In this document: positions 13,081 through 25,800 of the stretch, piece after piece
Layout of the letters: each line of letters opens with the position of its first letter
Position numbering within the stretch: position 1 is the first letter of the stretch
NCBI RefSeq assembly: GCF_035582795.1
Contig: NC_134367.1
Coordinates: 88,767,062-88,831,061, forward strand
DNA: 64,000 bases
Direction: 5' to 3'
Source of the DNA: Mycteria americana
Lineage: Eukaryota > Chordata > Aves > Ciconiiformes > Ciconiidae
Program-made: the position numbers and the translations under genes
The notes under the pieces: model-generated
Database searches by the model: none
Told to the model about the DNA's origin: nothing
The model's input: the letters and a program-made list of their open reading frames with translations, nothing else

Positions 13081-14690
13081 CCTGCTGTCATCCTCTGAAT
13101 CATATCAGCCCTTTCCTATGCAGACATGTGTAAATCATTATCTTTTAGAAAATAATTTGAATGCTTCTGATTTATCTAATATATCCAGATGACTTTCCTC
13201 TCAAATATCCCCTCCTTCAGGGGAGGGGACTCAACCTAACGGGGTTGAAGCAATAACAATAACATGTCTCCAGAGCTTTCTCCAGCTTCTGTCAAGAATG
13301 GGATGTGCCCTGTTTGCTCAGTGGTCCTGGCATAACTTTTGGAGTCACTCCTGTCATGTGGTAGTTGGCACATGACCTAGAAAGCCCATGGACTAATATT
13401 TTTGGTGTCTTTTTCTTGCAGAATTCATCAGGTCAGAGAGCCTGACTTTTTTTTCCCCCACTATTATGACTTATTCAATATTGTGTTTCCAATGAGACCC
13501 TTGAGCCAGGATCAGTGAGTGTATAAATGCGCATGAAGCTCAATATATCAGTAGAGCGTAGCAATTTTCAGAATGTTTTTATTTAGGGGAATGCCCCTTC
13601 TTCCTTTTACAGTCCGTTTCAATCCCTAACCCTGAGGGTGTATTTCCACAAGACACCCCACATTTCAAGGCAGTTCACCTAGCCATACATACTTTATAAT
13701 TGCTTAGAAGTTTCTCTGTGTTACCTATAGCAGTTCTATGGCCTTTGGCAAGGTAGGAACTTTGACACCATCCTTGCTGGTACAAGAAATACACCTGAAA
13801 CATTCCTTCAAAATAACAGTGACAAGTTGTAAACAACTGTCATAAAAGGTAAGCAAAAAGCATGCTGTCCTTGGATTAACAAAGCATGTAAATATTGATG
13901 TACAGAATGCCTTCTAATCTGTTACTTGTTCACTGTGATATTAATCCCCCCTCAAACTGAAAATCTAGAGAAATCTTATCAAATATTGTACAAGTTACGC
14001 AGTGACAACAAAAATGCCTTCCAGTGGGTAAAAATTGGGATGCTAGTCGCAGCCTATGCACTGTGTGAAGTGAATGGAGTTGGTACTTATGCTCATAGGT
14101 CAACTGTGCTTTCCCATGAGCTGCAAAAGAAATGTTTACATCTTGGATGTTTGTCATCTAGGAGGAGGTCTGCTCAGGACCTGTTACCCAAATCCTATTC
14201 TGGAACTGCTCCAGTCTTGTGAGACCCATGGCCATCGTCATCCTCCATGTTTACATTACAAATGCACAGGCAGTGGAGCCTGAGCTGCAATAGCAAGCAC
14301 ACATTATAGTCAGGCAATCACCATTTTTGGGAAAAAGGAGTGCTCTTTTGGACTGAACCTGGTCAGTTCTAGTGGCTTTCAGGGAATAACTTACAATGGT
14401 GTAAAATGCACAGATGCCCAAATACAGACCTAAGCATATTTAGCAATTTGGTCCTCACTATCCCATTTCTGGTATAAGTAGTCCCACTTGGAAATAAAAT
14501 AATTGCACACCTTAAATGAGAAAGGCTTTTGTTATGCTTTGCTGATGTGTCTTTTAAACACTGTGAATTTTTTTTCCTTCTTTCAAGTCATTCATTGACT
14601 ATTTAATTTGTAGGGGAATTTGACTATTTCCATGTTTTTCAATATCTAACTATTTAATGCTATTCTACTGTTACTTTCAACTACAGCAAC

Positions 14691-14704
14691 TATATATATA
14701 TATA
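14691..14704. repeat. (TA)7 microsatellite
   Basis: Seven TA units in a row, followed by the small self-complementary sequence gtgctatagcac. It is short and probably little polymorphic. Confidence 0.9.
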
Positions 14705-15836
14705 GTGCTATAGCACTAAAGCAAACAATTATAAACAGAAAATCATTAAAGAAATATTACAGTGAGATAAAGGAAAAAATAGTAATGAAGAAATAAAAGT
14801 CATAAAAGAAAGCTTGCTATGGGAAATCAATTATAAATATCAAAGATTGATCTCATAAAAATTATTTAGTAGGGTACTGCATTTATTCCTTTTTATATTG
14901 ATCCTGCGTCCTTTAGAAGTTAAAAAAATATACTGTCTATAAGCTAACTGTAAAAAATCAACACAGCATCTTGGGTTGGGTATGAGCTCTTTCTACACTC
15001 AACACAAGGGTTCAGAACGTGAAATTCAGGCTCTAAACAATATCTGTGCAGCTACAATCTTCATGAGTCTGAGCCAAATTGCACGAAGTGAATGAAAAGA
15101 AGGTATTTCAGCAGGATTCAGATCAGGCCAGAAAAGGAAGGTTCTGAAAGTTTGGCACAAATATAATCAATCAAACCTAAGGAAACTGATCTATTGATGA
15201 GACACCATGTTGCTGCAGTTTGAACACAAGCAAACAGCATTAAAGTTGTCTTTAAAGCAAACAGATGTGGCTAACTAAGAACTGCTGACCAAAAAGCTAC
15301 CATTTTCCATCATTGATTTTCATTGTAGTGTCATACTTAGAAACAAATTTTTCCCAGACTGTCTGCATTGGCTTCAGATCTCTTGAGGATTACTTATTTT
15401 TTTCACTGACTTTAAAACATGCAGTTTTTCCTTATCAGAAACTTCTGAGTTCACAGATTTAAAAAAAAAAGGGGGAAGAAAATTGTCCTAATATAGCACT
15501 AACTTACAAGGTTTTCAGCAGGAAGCCAAACTATTTAGTCATTCAGCTGATTGCATCCTTGTCAGCAGAAAGGCCCGTCTCACCGTTCAGGATGACACTT
15601 TTCAAGGTGATGCTAATGGGAGCGACTTCCAGCCTGGTCTTGGAGGGGCCCCCTGCCACGGCCCTGTGCGTGGAACTCAGGTGCATTCATAATCTGCGTG
15701 CGTGGCAGGAGCCTGACACCGAGGTAGCCCTGTTAAAAATTCGCAAGTACTATGTAAATTTGTGTATGTATAGCTGCAGTGAATGTGTGCGTATTTACAT
15801 GCTTGTACAAGCCCTCTCCTTTTATTGTCTTGTATA

Positions 15837-15949
15837 TTTTCCTTTTCTTTTTCTTTTCCATTTACTCTTCACTCCTATTTATTTCCCATTTGTATTCTTT
15901 TCTTCCTCATTTTCTCCTTCTGAGATATTTTCCTTTTTTTTTTTCCTTT
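15837..15949 (+). repeat. Pyrimidine-rich (CT/T) tract
   Basis: About 110 bases composed mostly of C and T, with 23 uninterrupted pyrimidines at 15837-15859 and a later T run near 15932-15944. The open frames that cross it encode Phe/Ser/Leu-rich peptides because of this composition, not because of selection. Such tracts can be old microsatellites or polypyrimidine stretches in introns. Confidence 0.8.
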
Positions 15950-16185
15950 ATAAGTTCAGTACCTACGACCTTTGTAAAACACAGCCCTTAGGATCTTTTT
16001 TCCCCATGCTGGTAGTTATGGAAGCACCGCAAGACAAATGTTAGCAAGGTCACTGCGGTTCCTCTATGCTCTACGTGCTCTATCTACAAACTCAGGAGGA
16101 AGGAGTTTTATCCATTCTTATGAAATGCTTTGGGATCTATGAATGAAAAAGTACTATATATGTCCCAGATAGTAATATCTTGCAA

Positions 16186-16204
16186 TTTTTTTTTTTTTTT
16201 TTTT
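16186..16204 (+). repeat. T19 homopolymer flanked by short direct repeats
   Basis: Nineteen T residues in a row. TTGCAATTT occurs on both edges of the run (tcttgcaattt at the left, ttttgcaatttc at the right), so the run may have grown by slippage inside a duplicated 8-9-bp word. It could also be a minus-strand poly(A) insertion with a target-site duplication, but no retroposed body is visible next to it. Confidence 0.85.
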
Positions 16205-16403
16205 GCAATTTCACCCATTTAATATTTGAAGTCAGCCTGCTTTCTGTCCCTGTCAGTACTGATTTACAACTCATGCCAGTTTGTGCTATTTTTTCCTCTC
16301 AACGATAGCGGTGTCCGTCCTCTTACCTTTGGAAATGCAATGACTCTTTTGGACTTGTTCAGATTACATACCACCTAATTCTAACAATTTATGGCTTTTC
16401 TCA

Positions 16404-16438
16404 AGGAAATGGATCCACGTAGAAGGATCCATTTTCCT
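16404..16438. repeat. Inverted repeat around GGATCC
   Basis: The left arm aggaaatggatcc pairs with the right arm ggatccattttcct, leaving one unpaired T and an 8-base loop (acgtagaa). The stem is about 13 bp. A second small inverted repeat, gtggat / atccac, lies 30-50 bases downstream. It may be the remnant of a foldback element or chance. Confidence 0.8.
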
Positions 16439-16530
16439 GGGTAGGGCTTTTTGATTTCTTTTGGATTGTGTGGATGCAAATATCCACGTATGTGTTTCCA
16501 TCTGCAGATGTTTGCCTTAATCTGGCTGCA

Positions 16531-16556
16531 ATTATTTGCTGATATTATTTGCTGAT
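16531..16556. repeat. 13-bp perfect tandem duplication
   Basis: The unit attatttgctgat is present twice in direct succession, followed by the start of a third copy (attg). It is a typical replication-slippage product with no function implied. Confidence 0.9.
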
Positions 16557-17600
16557 ATTGATCTTGATGCACACTGATATCCTGATTTTATGGTCAAGTT
16601 CTGTAATTCTGCACAGACTATATATACATTTCATTTTGTGCCAGTACACTGAGGAGATGGGGTTTTGCATGCCACTACAATAAAAGGCTGACTTTCTAGC
16701 TTGTACTGACAGATACCTTTCTAGTCCTGGGGTTGTGGATTTGTTTCCCGTTATATCAGTCAAGAGATGCTTGACACCAGGCATTGACATAGCATTAGGA
16801 GCAGACATTCAAGTAGCGAGTTAGCTCTGACACAACCTACATTATAAATTCAAAATTCAAAAAGACAACTCGTTTCAGTTTTTTTGTTTATTTTCCTTTT
16901 TCTATTATGTTGGGGTAAACCTACTCTAACTAACTATTAATAGACTAACTCAGATTTCAGCGAGTTCAGGTGAGAGAAAAAGTTGAACCAGATTCTCTGA
17001 GGTATTTACAGAAAACTGTTCCACTGACAATTTTTTTTTATTCTTTACCTTCCTGACAGGAGATGTATACTGTTTCAAGTTATTTTGGAGTAGAGATTTT
17101 CGTGGAAGAGAGAGACTCTACAAGAGTTAAACACCTAAATAGACCTTTGAGGGTCTGGGCCTTCACGCTGTATCTCCTTCATTAAACCCCTTATTGCTAT
17201 GCAGAAAAGTTCAAGAGTTTACTGGGACTGAGGTAATCATTTTTGGCCAGGAATCCTTTGTGAAGACAGATGGCCATTGCTCATCATGTTAGTAAGAAGG
17301 CTAATACTTCTGGTCTTCAGCTGTTAATGTTAGTGTATTTGGAGTAATTCTAACTTCAGGTATCAACTGTGTTTCTCCTATCTTTTTATACCTGACAATT
17401 CATAATAACGTACTGAATTTAGGCATATAAGGTATAATGCAAAGCATAATTGTAAATGTTCTTGTTTTAGGATGTGAAAGGAATAAAGAATGCACTACAG
17501 ATCATCGGATTTTATTAAGATGAAAAATCAAGAATACTGTCTTTTCAACAAAACATGATACCTCCAAAATAATTTTTGTAAGACTAAGGAGTTACCGGTA

Positions 17601-17830
17601 GATTTTTAATTACTTTTCTCAAGATTTTCTCAAGGTTTTAAAAAATAATTAATTTCTTGTTTATTTCAGGTTATTTGTCAACACATTCATAAAACCATTG
17701 TTGTCTTTTATTTCCGTCTTTTCATCAAAAGACAAAAGAAATTGCTGCTTCTTTAATTTGTGGCACAACCTTTCAGATTTGTGCATAATTGTTTGTAATT
17801 TTGACAAGCTCCAAAAACACTTCTGCACAA
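17601..17830. promoter_or_regulatory. Candidate conserved non-coding element (SOX/homeodomain motifs)
   Basis: An AT-rich, low-CpG stretch without tandem repetition. It contains TAATTAATT (17645-17653), a SOX-type CCATTGTTG (17696-17704), ACAAAAG (17732-17738) and several TTAATT-like words. Clusters like this are typical of vertebrate developmental enhancers, but they also arise in AT-rich DNA. The call rests on composition and motif density only, since conservation cannot be judged from one sequence. Confidence 0.25.
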
Positions 17831-19222
17831 GTAGCTCGAGACAATAAGCCTCACTCTGTTCAATCTGTTCTTCAGAATCAACAAGAGGGGCTCAGCAAAC
17901 TGTAATACTTTACATTTAGCCCAAGAAAAAGCAACATGCTCACTCTGGCTTCTGATGACAGCTCATGGAAGCCATTTTAATATGCTAAAATGAAGTTTGA
18001 GGAAGAAGGAAAACATGAAGGATCTGTTAACAAGTGGAAACTTATGCGATGCCATGGGACTGCCACGAGCCCACCGAGTGAAGTTCGGGCTTTACAATGT
18101 TCTTTTTAGTGCAGTCCTGCTCATTTCTGCTCATTGTACACATAAGCAAATGGCTTGCCAAGTTGTTTTGGGTATCGCCTCTGTTTTTCTGTTGCAGGTT
18201 GTGCAGAAGGGAAAGAAAATTACAAATGGCTTTGTGCATGCTGGCTGCAGATTACTGGTGCTCACAAAGAGAGGATTATTACTTTAAGTGGAGAATGGGG
18301 GTTATTCTGTTGATAATGCACTACAGTAACCTCTGTTCATTCCTTTCATTCCTTTGAAGAAGCTCAAAATATGATCGCGCACCATCACAACCCCTGCCAA
18401 GCGACATCGACTATAGCAGCCACAGGCATCCCACACCTGCTGCCTGCTAAGCCTTTCGCTGAGCAGCAGCGTGGAGTGGCCCTTACAAGCGAAGGCTCAG
18501 ACAATCCTTTTCCTGGCTCAACCATCTTCTGGAAGTCCACCAAATCTCTCTCCATTTTAGCCCTTTAAGACCATTCTGTCACTTGAGGCAGTGTCTTCAG
18601 TGTACCGACGTGCTGAGGGCTCTTCTCTGTGATTTTTCTGCCTTCAACACTCAGGCCAAAGTGGTAAACATTCACATATTTTCCTTGATTAAGGGAGAGG
18701 AGATATATCTCTGAAGTTAAAAGAGACACTTTTAAATATACAGAATGTGTACAGCAACAGGTATTTCTCTTACGGTGGATGGTGCCTATTTCAGTCGCTG
18801 GGGTACCAAGTCACAGTGTTCACATTTCTTTGACAAATTATTCTTTGGCCTTACAAATAATAGATGTCTCAGTACCGCAACTTGCCACCACCCTGAGTTC
18901 TATTTCCAGCTCTTTTTACTCACACAAAAATCCCAGTGATTCATCCTGGATGTTTGTTTTCCCTTTAGGATTTCTACTTAAGTTCCTATGGAAAAAAATG
19001 GAAACTGAGTTTTGGAGACCTTGATAAGCAAGCCCCTCTGATTAGACATCCTGTCTGTCCAACAGGATTATAATGGGGCAAACCTGCAGACGCAGGTCAG
19101 TGCAACTCTGCCGAAATCAACGGCGGCATTTTAAGAAGTTAAACGTATGTTATAGCTGCAAAGTCAATAATCACAGTTAGGAAGCAGGAACTGTGCTACT
19201 GCCCACAAAACTTTAATTTGCT

Positions 19223-19233
19223 CCCCCCCCCCC
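19223..19233 (+). repeat. C11 homopolymer
   Basis: Eleven C residues in a row, within the context ttgct...atgtg. Runs this long are prone to length errors in sequencing, so the exact count may be unreliable. Confidence 0.9.
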
Positions 19234-22200
19234 ATGTGAATCAGACTCTACACTGAATACCAAATTGTTAATCTCACCGTTTTCTCCACGGGGCTCTAAC
19301 CATGGATTCTGATCATTGTCCTTTGCAACACTCCTACGACCACAAGCAGCTGGATTATACGCATGTTACAGAGAGGGACCTGAGACAAGGCAATTCAGGC
19401 CAACACCTTTTACTGTCCATTTGTCTGGGGCTCTCAGCTTAAAACATTCAGCTCTAGTTTTCCAAGATACACAGCCTTATTGGACTGCCATATTTTTGCT
19501 ATCCTTCCTATACGTTCAAAGCAAGGGCTGTACAGGCAGCAAGCTGATTCACGGAAAGCCGGTCGCCCTGAAGCACCTGGACACCCTGTACCCGGAGGAA
19601 AGCCCTGCTGACAAACGCAATGCCATCCAGCGCTCAGAGGCTGCACAAGCCACTGAAATGCTAACGCGGGTCATGGATTTGCAGGATGTAGGATTTATTA
19701 TTTACACAGCATCCAGAATACTCAGTGTGTCTACACTGTGCCTGAAGCCCTGTTGACTAAGGACCCTCTCGAAGGTAAAGGCACCCTGAGGACCAGCACC
19801 TGGCACCGCTGTGGACTGGACTGAAGGCCCTCCGAACCCACTTCAGCCTCTGGCAGATCTCACAACCTTCCAGGTTAGCTGGCTGAGCCTGGTTGCACCT
19901 GGGGAACCACCAGAGAGCATGGTGGGACTCGGCGTAAGACTGGCGCAGCCTGGTAGGTGCCGGGCATTTCAGTTTTGCAGGTGGCCCAGCTTGCCTCCAG
20001 GGAGCGGCGCAGAGACCGGACAGAAGACAGCCTAGTCTGCCTGCCTGCAAAGTTTCTTCAAAGCCATACAGCACTGGTAATAAGGGAAACGATCAATACC
20101 AAGATTAAGAAACTGCTGCGCTTTCCCAAAACCTATTGTTTCCAAGGATGTAACTGTGATGGTATTTTTCCTCCAGCGGAGCTATGCAAAGGCAGATTAT
20201 ATTTGTTTGGCATCTGCTAAATTTCCAGCAAATTGATTCTGAACTTGGAGCTCCTAAAAGAAGGGTTTGCATCATTACCCCTTGCTCTGCACCTGCGCTA
20301 CCATAACCCGCTACAGCCAACACGTCCCTTGCACCAGAGAGGCCTGCAGAACCAAAGGCAGAAAATACATGTCATCTCCACTGCAGCAAGAGGTGTGGGA
20401 GCAGTATTTCAGCGAAGTGAAATGATAAACCAGCAATCCAATTTATAAATACAAAATGATACCTGTGATCAAGTCTTTTAACGTAAGAACCTTGCAATTC
20501 CCCTGTGGAGAAACGAGGATCTTTCTCCAGTTCATGGATACACTCAGTCCTGTGAAATCTGATTTCTTATGTCCCCTCCTTGACTCTTCCATGTTCTCTT
20601 TACCTTCTCGTCAGATGACAAGCTGTGAGCTTTCCTGGTCAAACTCTGAGCCTCTAAAGATCCAAGCCTTCTGCCAGCATTTCTCCATACCTCACTTTCT
20701 TTGTCACTTTGTTGTCTTCTTTCTTGCCATCCCAGTCCGCTCAGGCTCTCTTTTTCTTAAAGACAATTTGATTAGATATCACTCCTGACTTGAACTTTTT
20801 GAACAATACAGAGTATCATCCAGTGGTCCCTACTGGGGGAAGAAGAATCATTCAACGCAAATTACAGGATATTTCCTATGTTAGAGAACAGTATAATTTA
20901 TGTTTAGCTTCCAAGAGGACCGTGATTATTGGTAAAAGACAACGTCGTCGTCATTTCGTAGAAAGCAGCATGGTGTATGTCAAGCAACATTTCAAGGAAA
21001 CTCCTATTTGTAAAACCCAGGTGACACAGTCTGGCTTCCAAACATGGTCGCTGCAAATATCTTCCTTTAATTGCTGTTCGTGTTACAAGTTTTATTGAAG
21101 CTGGTGCTTGCATATTAAAATCCTTTTTAAAAATAGTGGAAAACTGAAGAACAAAATATAATATTTTAAATACATATGACAAAAATAGAACAAAATCAAT
21201 GTATTTTTAAAAGCCTGGCATATTAAATATAGTCATAAATATGCACTTCTGACCCAACCTTTCTTTCATTTAGGAAAAAAATCATCCTTATATAATATGA
21301 ACAGCATGAGTCCTGTGTACCATGACAACCCCGCTGATAAAGTGATCAAGGACTTTAAACTCCATTTGACTTGTGCTGGTCTTCTGCATGGGAACGGCTT
21401 TCTTTGACAGCACATAATCATATACAGCTTCAGTGTTTCAGCCTTCAGAAATTTCTTTGGTGATGAATAGTTTTGATGTCAGAATCTTTCTTGATCTTTC
21501 ACAAGCTTTGTTATCACAAAGCCAACATTTAATTCAGGAGATAAAGTCTCTTCTCTAGATCTGTACGAAAGCATGTATTTGAATGGATTAAGGAATTAAA
21601 TAACTGTCGCTGGTTGTGCCCCTATTAGGCAACCACACCTTTGATTCTCTGCTTAGATGGAGAAGACCCAATACAAGCACTGAATGTGCGTTGCCACGTA
21701 CCTTATCTTACTTACACGTAAGTGAAGAACTTATTTCAGATTCACACTCTTAGAGATGCCCGTCCCTACAGTTAAAATAAGTCAGAAGGAACGATTTAGA
21801 TGTGGTTGCAAATTTGTGCTTTAGATGTTGACAGGCCTCTCCTCTCACCACCACACTTATTCTTCTATTACCACCTTCTGTCACGGTTCGACTTCAGTGC
21901 ATGTCTAAATAATGTCACTGCGCCAGTGACAGCACAAGTCTAGAAATATTAAGAGTCTTAAAGAAGGCAGCAAATCCACTGTGCAAATAGTTTCTTTCTT
22001 CTCTGTTGACTGTATTCTGCAACTCACACTAAGTGCAGCACTATCCTTCCATTTAAGTCCCATCAAGCCAGTAAATCATTGCTCACCGTGAGAACAGGGC
22101 TAGGCATTTGGACCTGAATAACTGGAAACAGGGCAGATAAATGAGTAGTATCAGTCTGGTAGTGCTCTCGCTGCAGAGGTATTTCCTCCCAAAGAAAAGG

Positions 22201-22899
22201 CGCTTTGGCTTTGCACCCAGGCAGCTGACCCATGGCCCGTGAGCAACGGGGAGAGGGAAGGGTCTTGGCCAAACACCGGGGCACCTACCAAAGCCCCACA
22301 CTGTACCAGGCAACGGGTTATGAAGGGCAAAACACAATGATCAACATTCAAGTTGTGCAGGAGCTTCTAATGCCCCACTTAGCGCTGACGGGCACTATAC
22401 TGAACCAAATATGAGTAAAAAGCAACAGGGTGGAAACAAATATGGGCATTTTTACGCTTACTTCTGGCTTGCCTGTGATATACCTTTTTAAATAATGGCC
22501 TCTGAGAAGAACATTCTCCAAACCACTTTTTCTTTCTATTTCATCCTGCAGTGAAGCTGTACTTCTGTTTTTACACGACTTGTTGAGATGATAAAATTGA
22601 AGAGTCACGGTTCACCATTATGACTTTATTGTAAAGTCAAACAGAAAGAAAAGACAAGCCATGAGGATGTGAGTCCTTATTTTCACACAAAACAACTGTA
22701 GTGCTTTGCAAGGAAGAGGAATAATCAGGCAAGACAGATTAATAATCTGGCAAAGGCAGTAAAAGCTTTCTCACCAATTTAGAAAGCTACAGACTCAAAG
22801 CCATATCAGAAAATACCTGACTGTGGGTTCAATACACCTGTGATCATGCTCCACAGAGCTCTAAATAATAAAAACCTGCAGCTATTAAGTTTCAAAGAG

Positions 22900-25800
22900 A
22901 TCCATTGCTTTTACACTTACTGGTTTTTTCATTTCCATTTATTGCAGCTTCAAGAAATGAAACGTATAGAAAAATAAATAAATGCATATGAATTTAAACA
23001 GACATTTCATGCCCATAAATTGAGTTATGCTCATAAATTATGCTGACATTTAAAAGAAGTTTGGGATTTAAAATAAATTGGGTGTCCAAAGGCAGCTGGT
23101 GGGTTTTGGGAGGGACTATGTCTTGCACAGCTTAGAAAATCCAAGCCCTAATAAGTATATATTAAACACAAATGAGCAATTGGATTAGCATTCATTGAGT
23201 ATTGAGAAAGATAAACAAAAACGGATGTGTCTGAGTTCTATATTTAAGACAAATTGTAGCTATCCACAATGAAAAGCTTTAAAACAGTTTTTAAAGCTTC
23301 TCCAAATTCCAAATAACAAAATCTAAAATCAGAGAATAGAGTACCTGGGAAAGTATACTTTGAGGTGGTCACTATGTGTGAGTAAATGTATATATACATG
23401 AACAGATAAATAAGACATGCACAAATAAATACAACATGAAAGATACAAAATAGAACATACATAAGTTTAATTTTATTTTTCCATGTAGTTTAAACTGGAA
23501 GTCACAATGACTGTAGGCAAAATGAACAAAAAAATCATATTTTTATATACTTGCTAGTTCTTGAAATCTAAGACACCGTATCTGAGAATGCTTTAAGTTG
23601 AGAGAGACATGTGAAGAGCATAGGGAGACTTTCACTTGGCTTTTTTCTACTGGGGGAATTTTCATTTTATTGACATACAAATGAATGGCAAAAGAAATAT
23701 TATCAGTAACAGTTTTAATGAAATGCATCTAGTTTAAGTATCAATGAAACAACGATATATCTAAATATTGGCAAAAGCAGTGGAATTAAATTAATAGAGT
23801 AAGAAAGAGGGAGTTTTCTGTTGCCCATGACATCACATAAGACAATTAGAGGAGGAAGGCAAACTTTTCATTAGAGATATTGAGCAGATGCTTGCAGAGT
23901 ATGAGCCTTCCTGCACTGTCATCTTTTTTTTTTTCATTGCAGATGGGCTACCAATAAAGTAAGAATGAAATAAACTTACTTGATTTTAATCAGGTGTTAT
24001 TTGTCCTCATCAACCTCTGCCATGGTGTCCAACAAGTGTAGTTTTGAAGGATTTTTACCAGCGTGAAAAAACTTTTCAGGGATAAATGTGCATTTTGAAA
24101 CACATAAGAAACTAGTGGAAGCCACAAGTTGGCTGTAGGAGGAATGAGAGATCCGACCAGTATTTGTGAGTTTACCACCTCAAAGAAACAGGGGATTCAG
24201 TTAGGATTCATGATCCCCAGTGGCACATACGAAACACAGGCAACCCTGCCTGACCCGTGGCCTGAAAGACAGAGGACTCACTGCTCAAGGCTCCACTTCT
24301 TTCCAGTGACCTTCCGACAACAGTTCTGTCCTGAAATCATTTCTATCTCTCGCGATTTTGCACTTTAGCTGTATTTGACATAAAATGCCAAGTACGGTGA
24401 CTGAGATTTACTCATGCCTGCAAACGTTGCTTTTATTTGCATTGACTGAAACCCCTTGGGCATCTCTTATTTTGTCTGTAACAGGACAAAGTACAGTCAT
24501 AAATATTCATGCTGCTCAAAGGTATGAGGGAAAGAGGGAAAGAGTAGTGCATGAGACCCCATACAGCCCCATCCACATCTTTCAACTGCTTTTGGTTGTA
24601 CCATCTCTCAGGTTGAAAAGAGAATTCAATCGTTTGCTCCTTGGTTCCTGCCTAACAAGACTGCCAACGGGAGCATGCCAGTGATGGTGATCTGCTTCAG
24701 CACGTGGACACTTGTCCAAAGGAAGTGCCGTGAGATCACCAGCACATGTTACGTAAGCCACTGAACAGTCATCAGCAAGTAGCAAAAGGATGCTGCGACA
24801 TGATCAGTAAATAAGTAGGTGAAATTCTGTCTTGTCTGTAGAGATGCTGGAATTGAAATCTGCTGCACAGCTTGCGGGTTTATATGAACAGTTTGCTAAT
24901 TAGAGTTGTATAAAATGATAATTTTTCAAGAAAATTTCCACCCTTCATAGCAGCCCAGTGTGAAATCTGATATTTTTTGAAAACCCAACAAATGAGCTAT
25001 TCTCATGTTTTAAAAAAAGTTTCTACAGGCAATCCAATACCACTGCTCAATGCTGCAAATCTTTCAGTACCACCTAAACATTTTCTGCTGCATAGATATT
25101 CACCGTTTTTTGGCACCCTTCAGCTGCTTTCCTCCTCCCTCCCCTGCCTATTCCTGTTGCCCACCAGAATAATGAAAAAAGTGTCAGGAGAGCTCACACA
25201 AACTCACTGTCATTTTTTAAGCTACAAGTAATGACATTCGTTAAATGAATGCAATAAAACCTAAAAATACCGAAGTGGGTTCATTCTTTTTGAAAGCCTG
25301 GGTGTTTTCTGCTGCAAGAAAAATCCTTTCCAGTCACACCCATTGGGCTGTTCATGTGCAGAGTTTGCTGTGGAAATTCCTTTTTTGGGGAATTCTTCTG
25401 GAGGATTTTAAAGAGGATGCTTCTGTCTTTGTTACCGTCACCCAGATGAAACCAGAAAGGTGCAAAAAAGCCGAGAAAGAACAGGAGTCCTATGAAATTC
25501 TTCAACACAATCTCGGTTCCTATTACATCCTTTTTCCATCGCTCCGTTGAGCTCTTCCAACTGAGAATCTCCCCTGTGGGGGCAGCCAGAGTAGGAGATC
25601 CTCTTGATGAAGCATCCCTCTTCACAGGGAGGGCTGCCAAAGGTGGATGGGGGATGAGGACTGTTTTTGACCTTTGGACAGTCCCAAGATCAGGCCAGCC
25701 AGAGAAGCTAATTGGGATGGAGCACATTGCTGTTGCCCAGCGTGCACGCCCTCCCTCTAAGTCTATCTGGATAGTCCCTCTGTTGAAAGAGTGGAAAATA

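Larger units (their letters stand above)
13090..22900. other. Non-coding block, moderately AT-rich
   Basis: No gene is recognised. Many short open frames exist on both strands, including 15559-16044 (161 codons, plus) and 19316-19756 (146 codons, plus), but they lack similarity to known families. The first runs through a pyrimidine tract and so encodes mostly Phe, Ser and Leu. The block holds a (TA)7 run, a pyrimidine-rich tract, a T19 run, a C11 run, a 13-bp tandem duplication and an inverted repeat around GGATCC, each listed separately. The part from about 19300 to 20350 is GC-richer than its surroundings, with no clear cause. Confidence 0.65.

Noticed and set aside
15559..16044. 161-codon plus-strand open frame with a hydrophobic Phe-rich part
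   Set aside because: The apparent membrane-like segment is just the translation of a pyrimidine tract (15837-15949).
19330..19410. MIR-like words (ttacagagagggacctgagacaagg)
   Set aside because: Only one short phrase resembles MIR; the neighbouring parts do not follow the consensus order.
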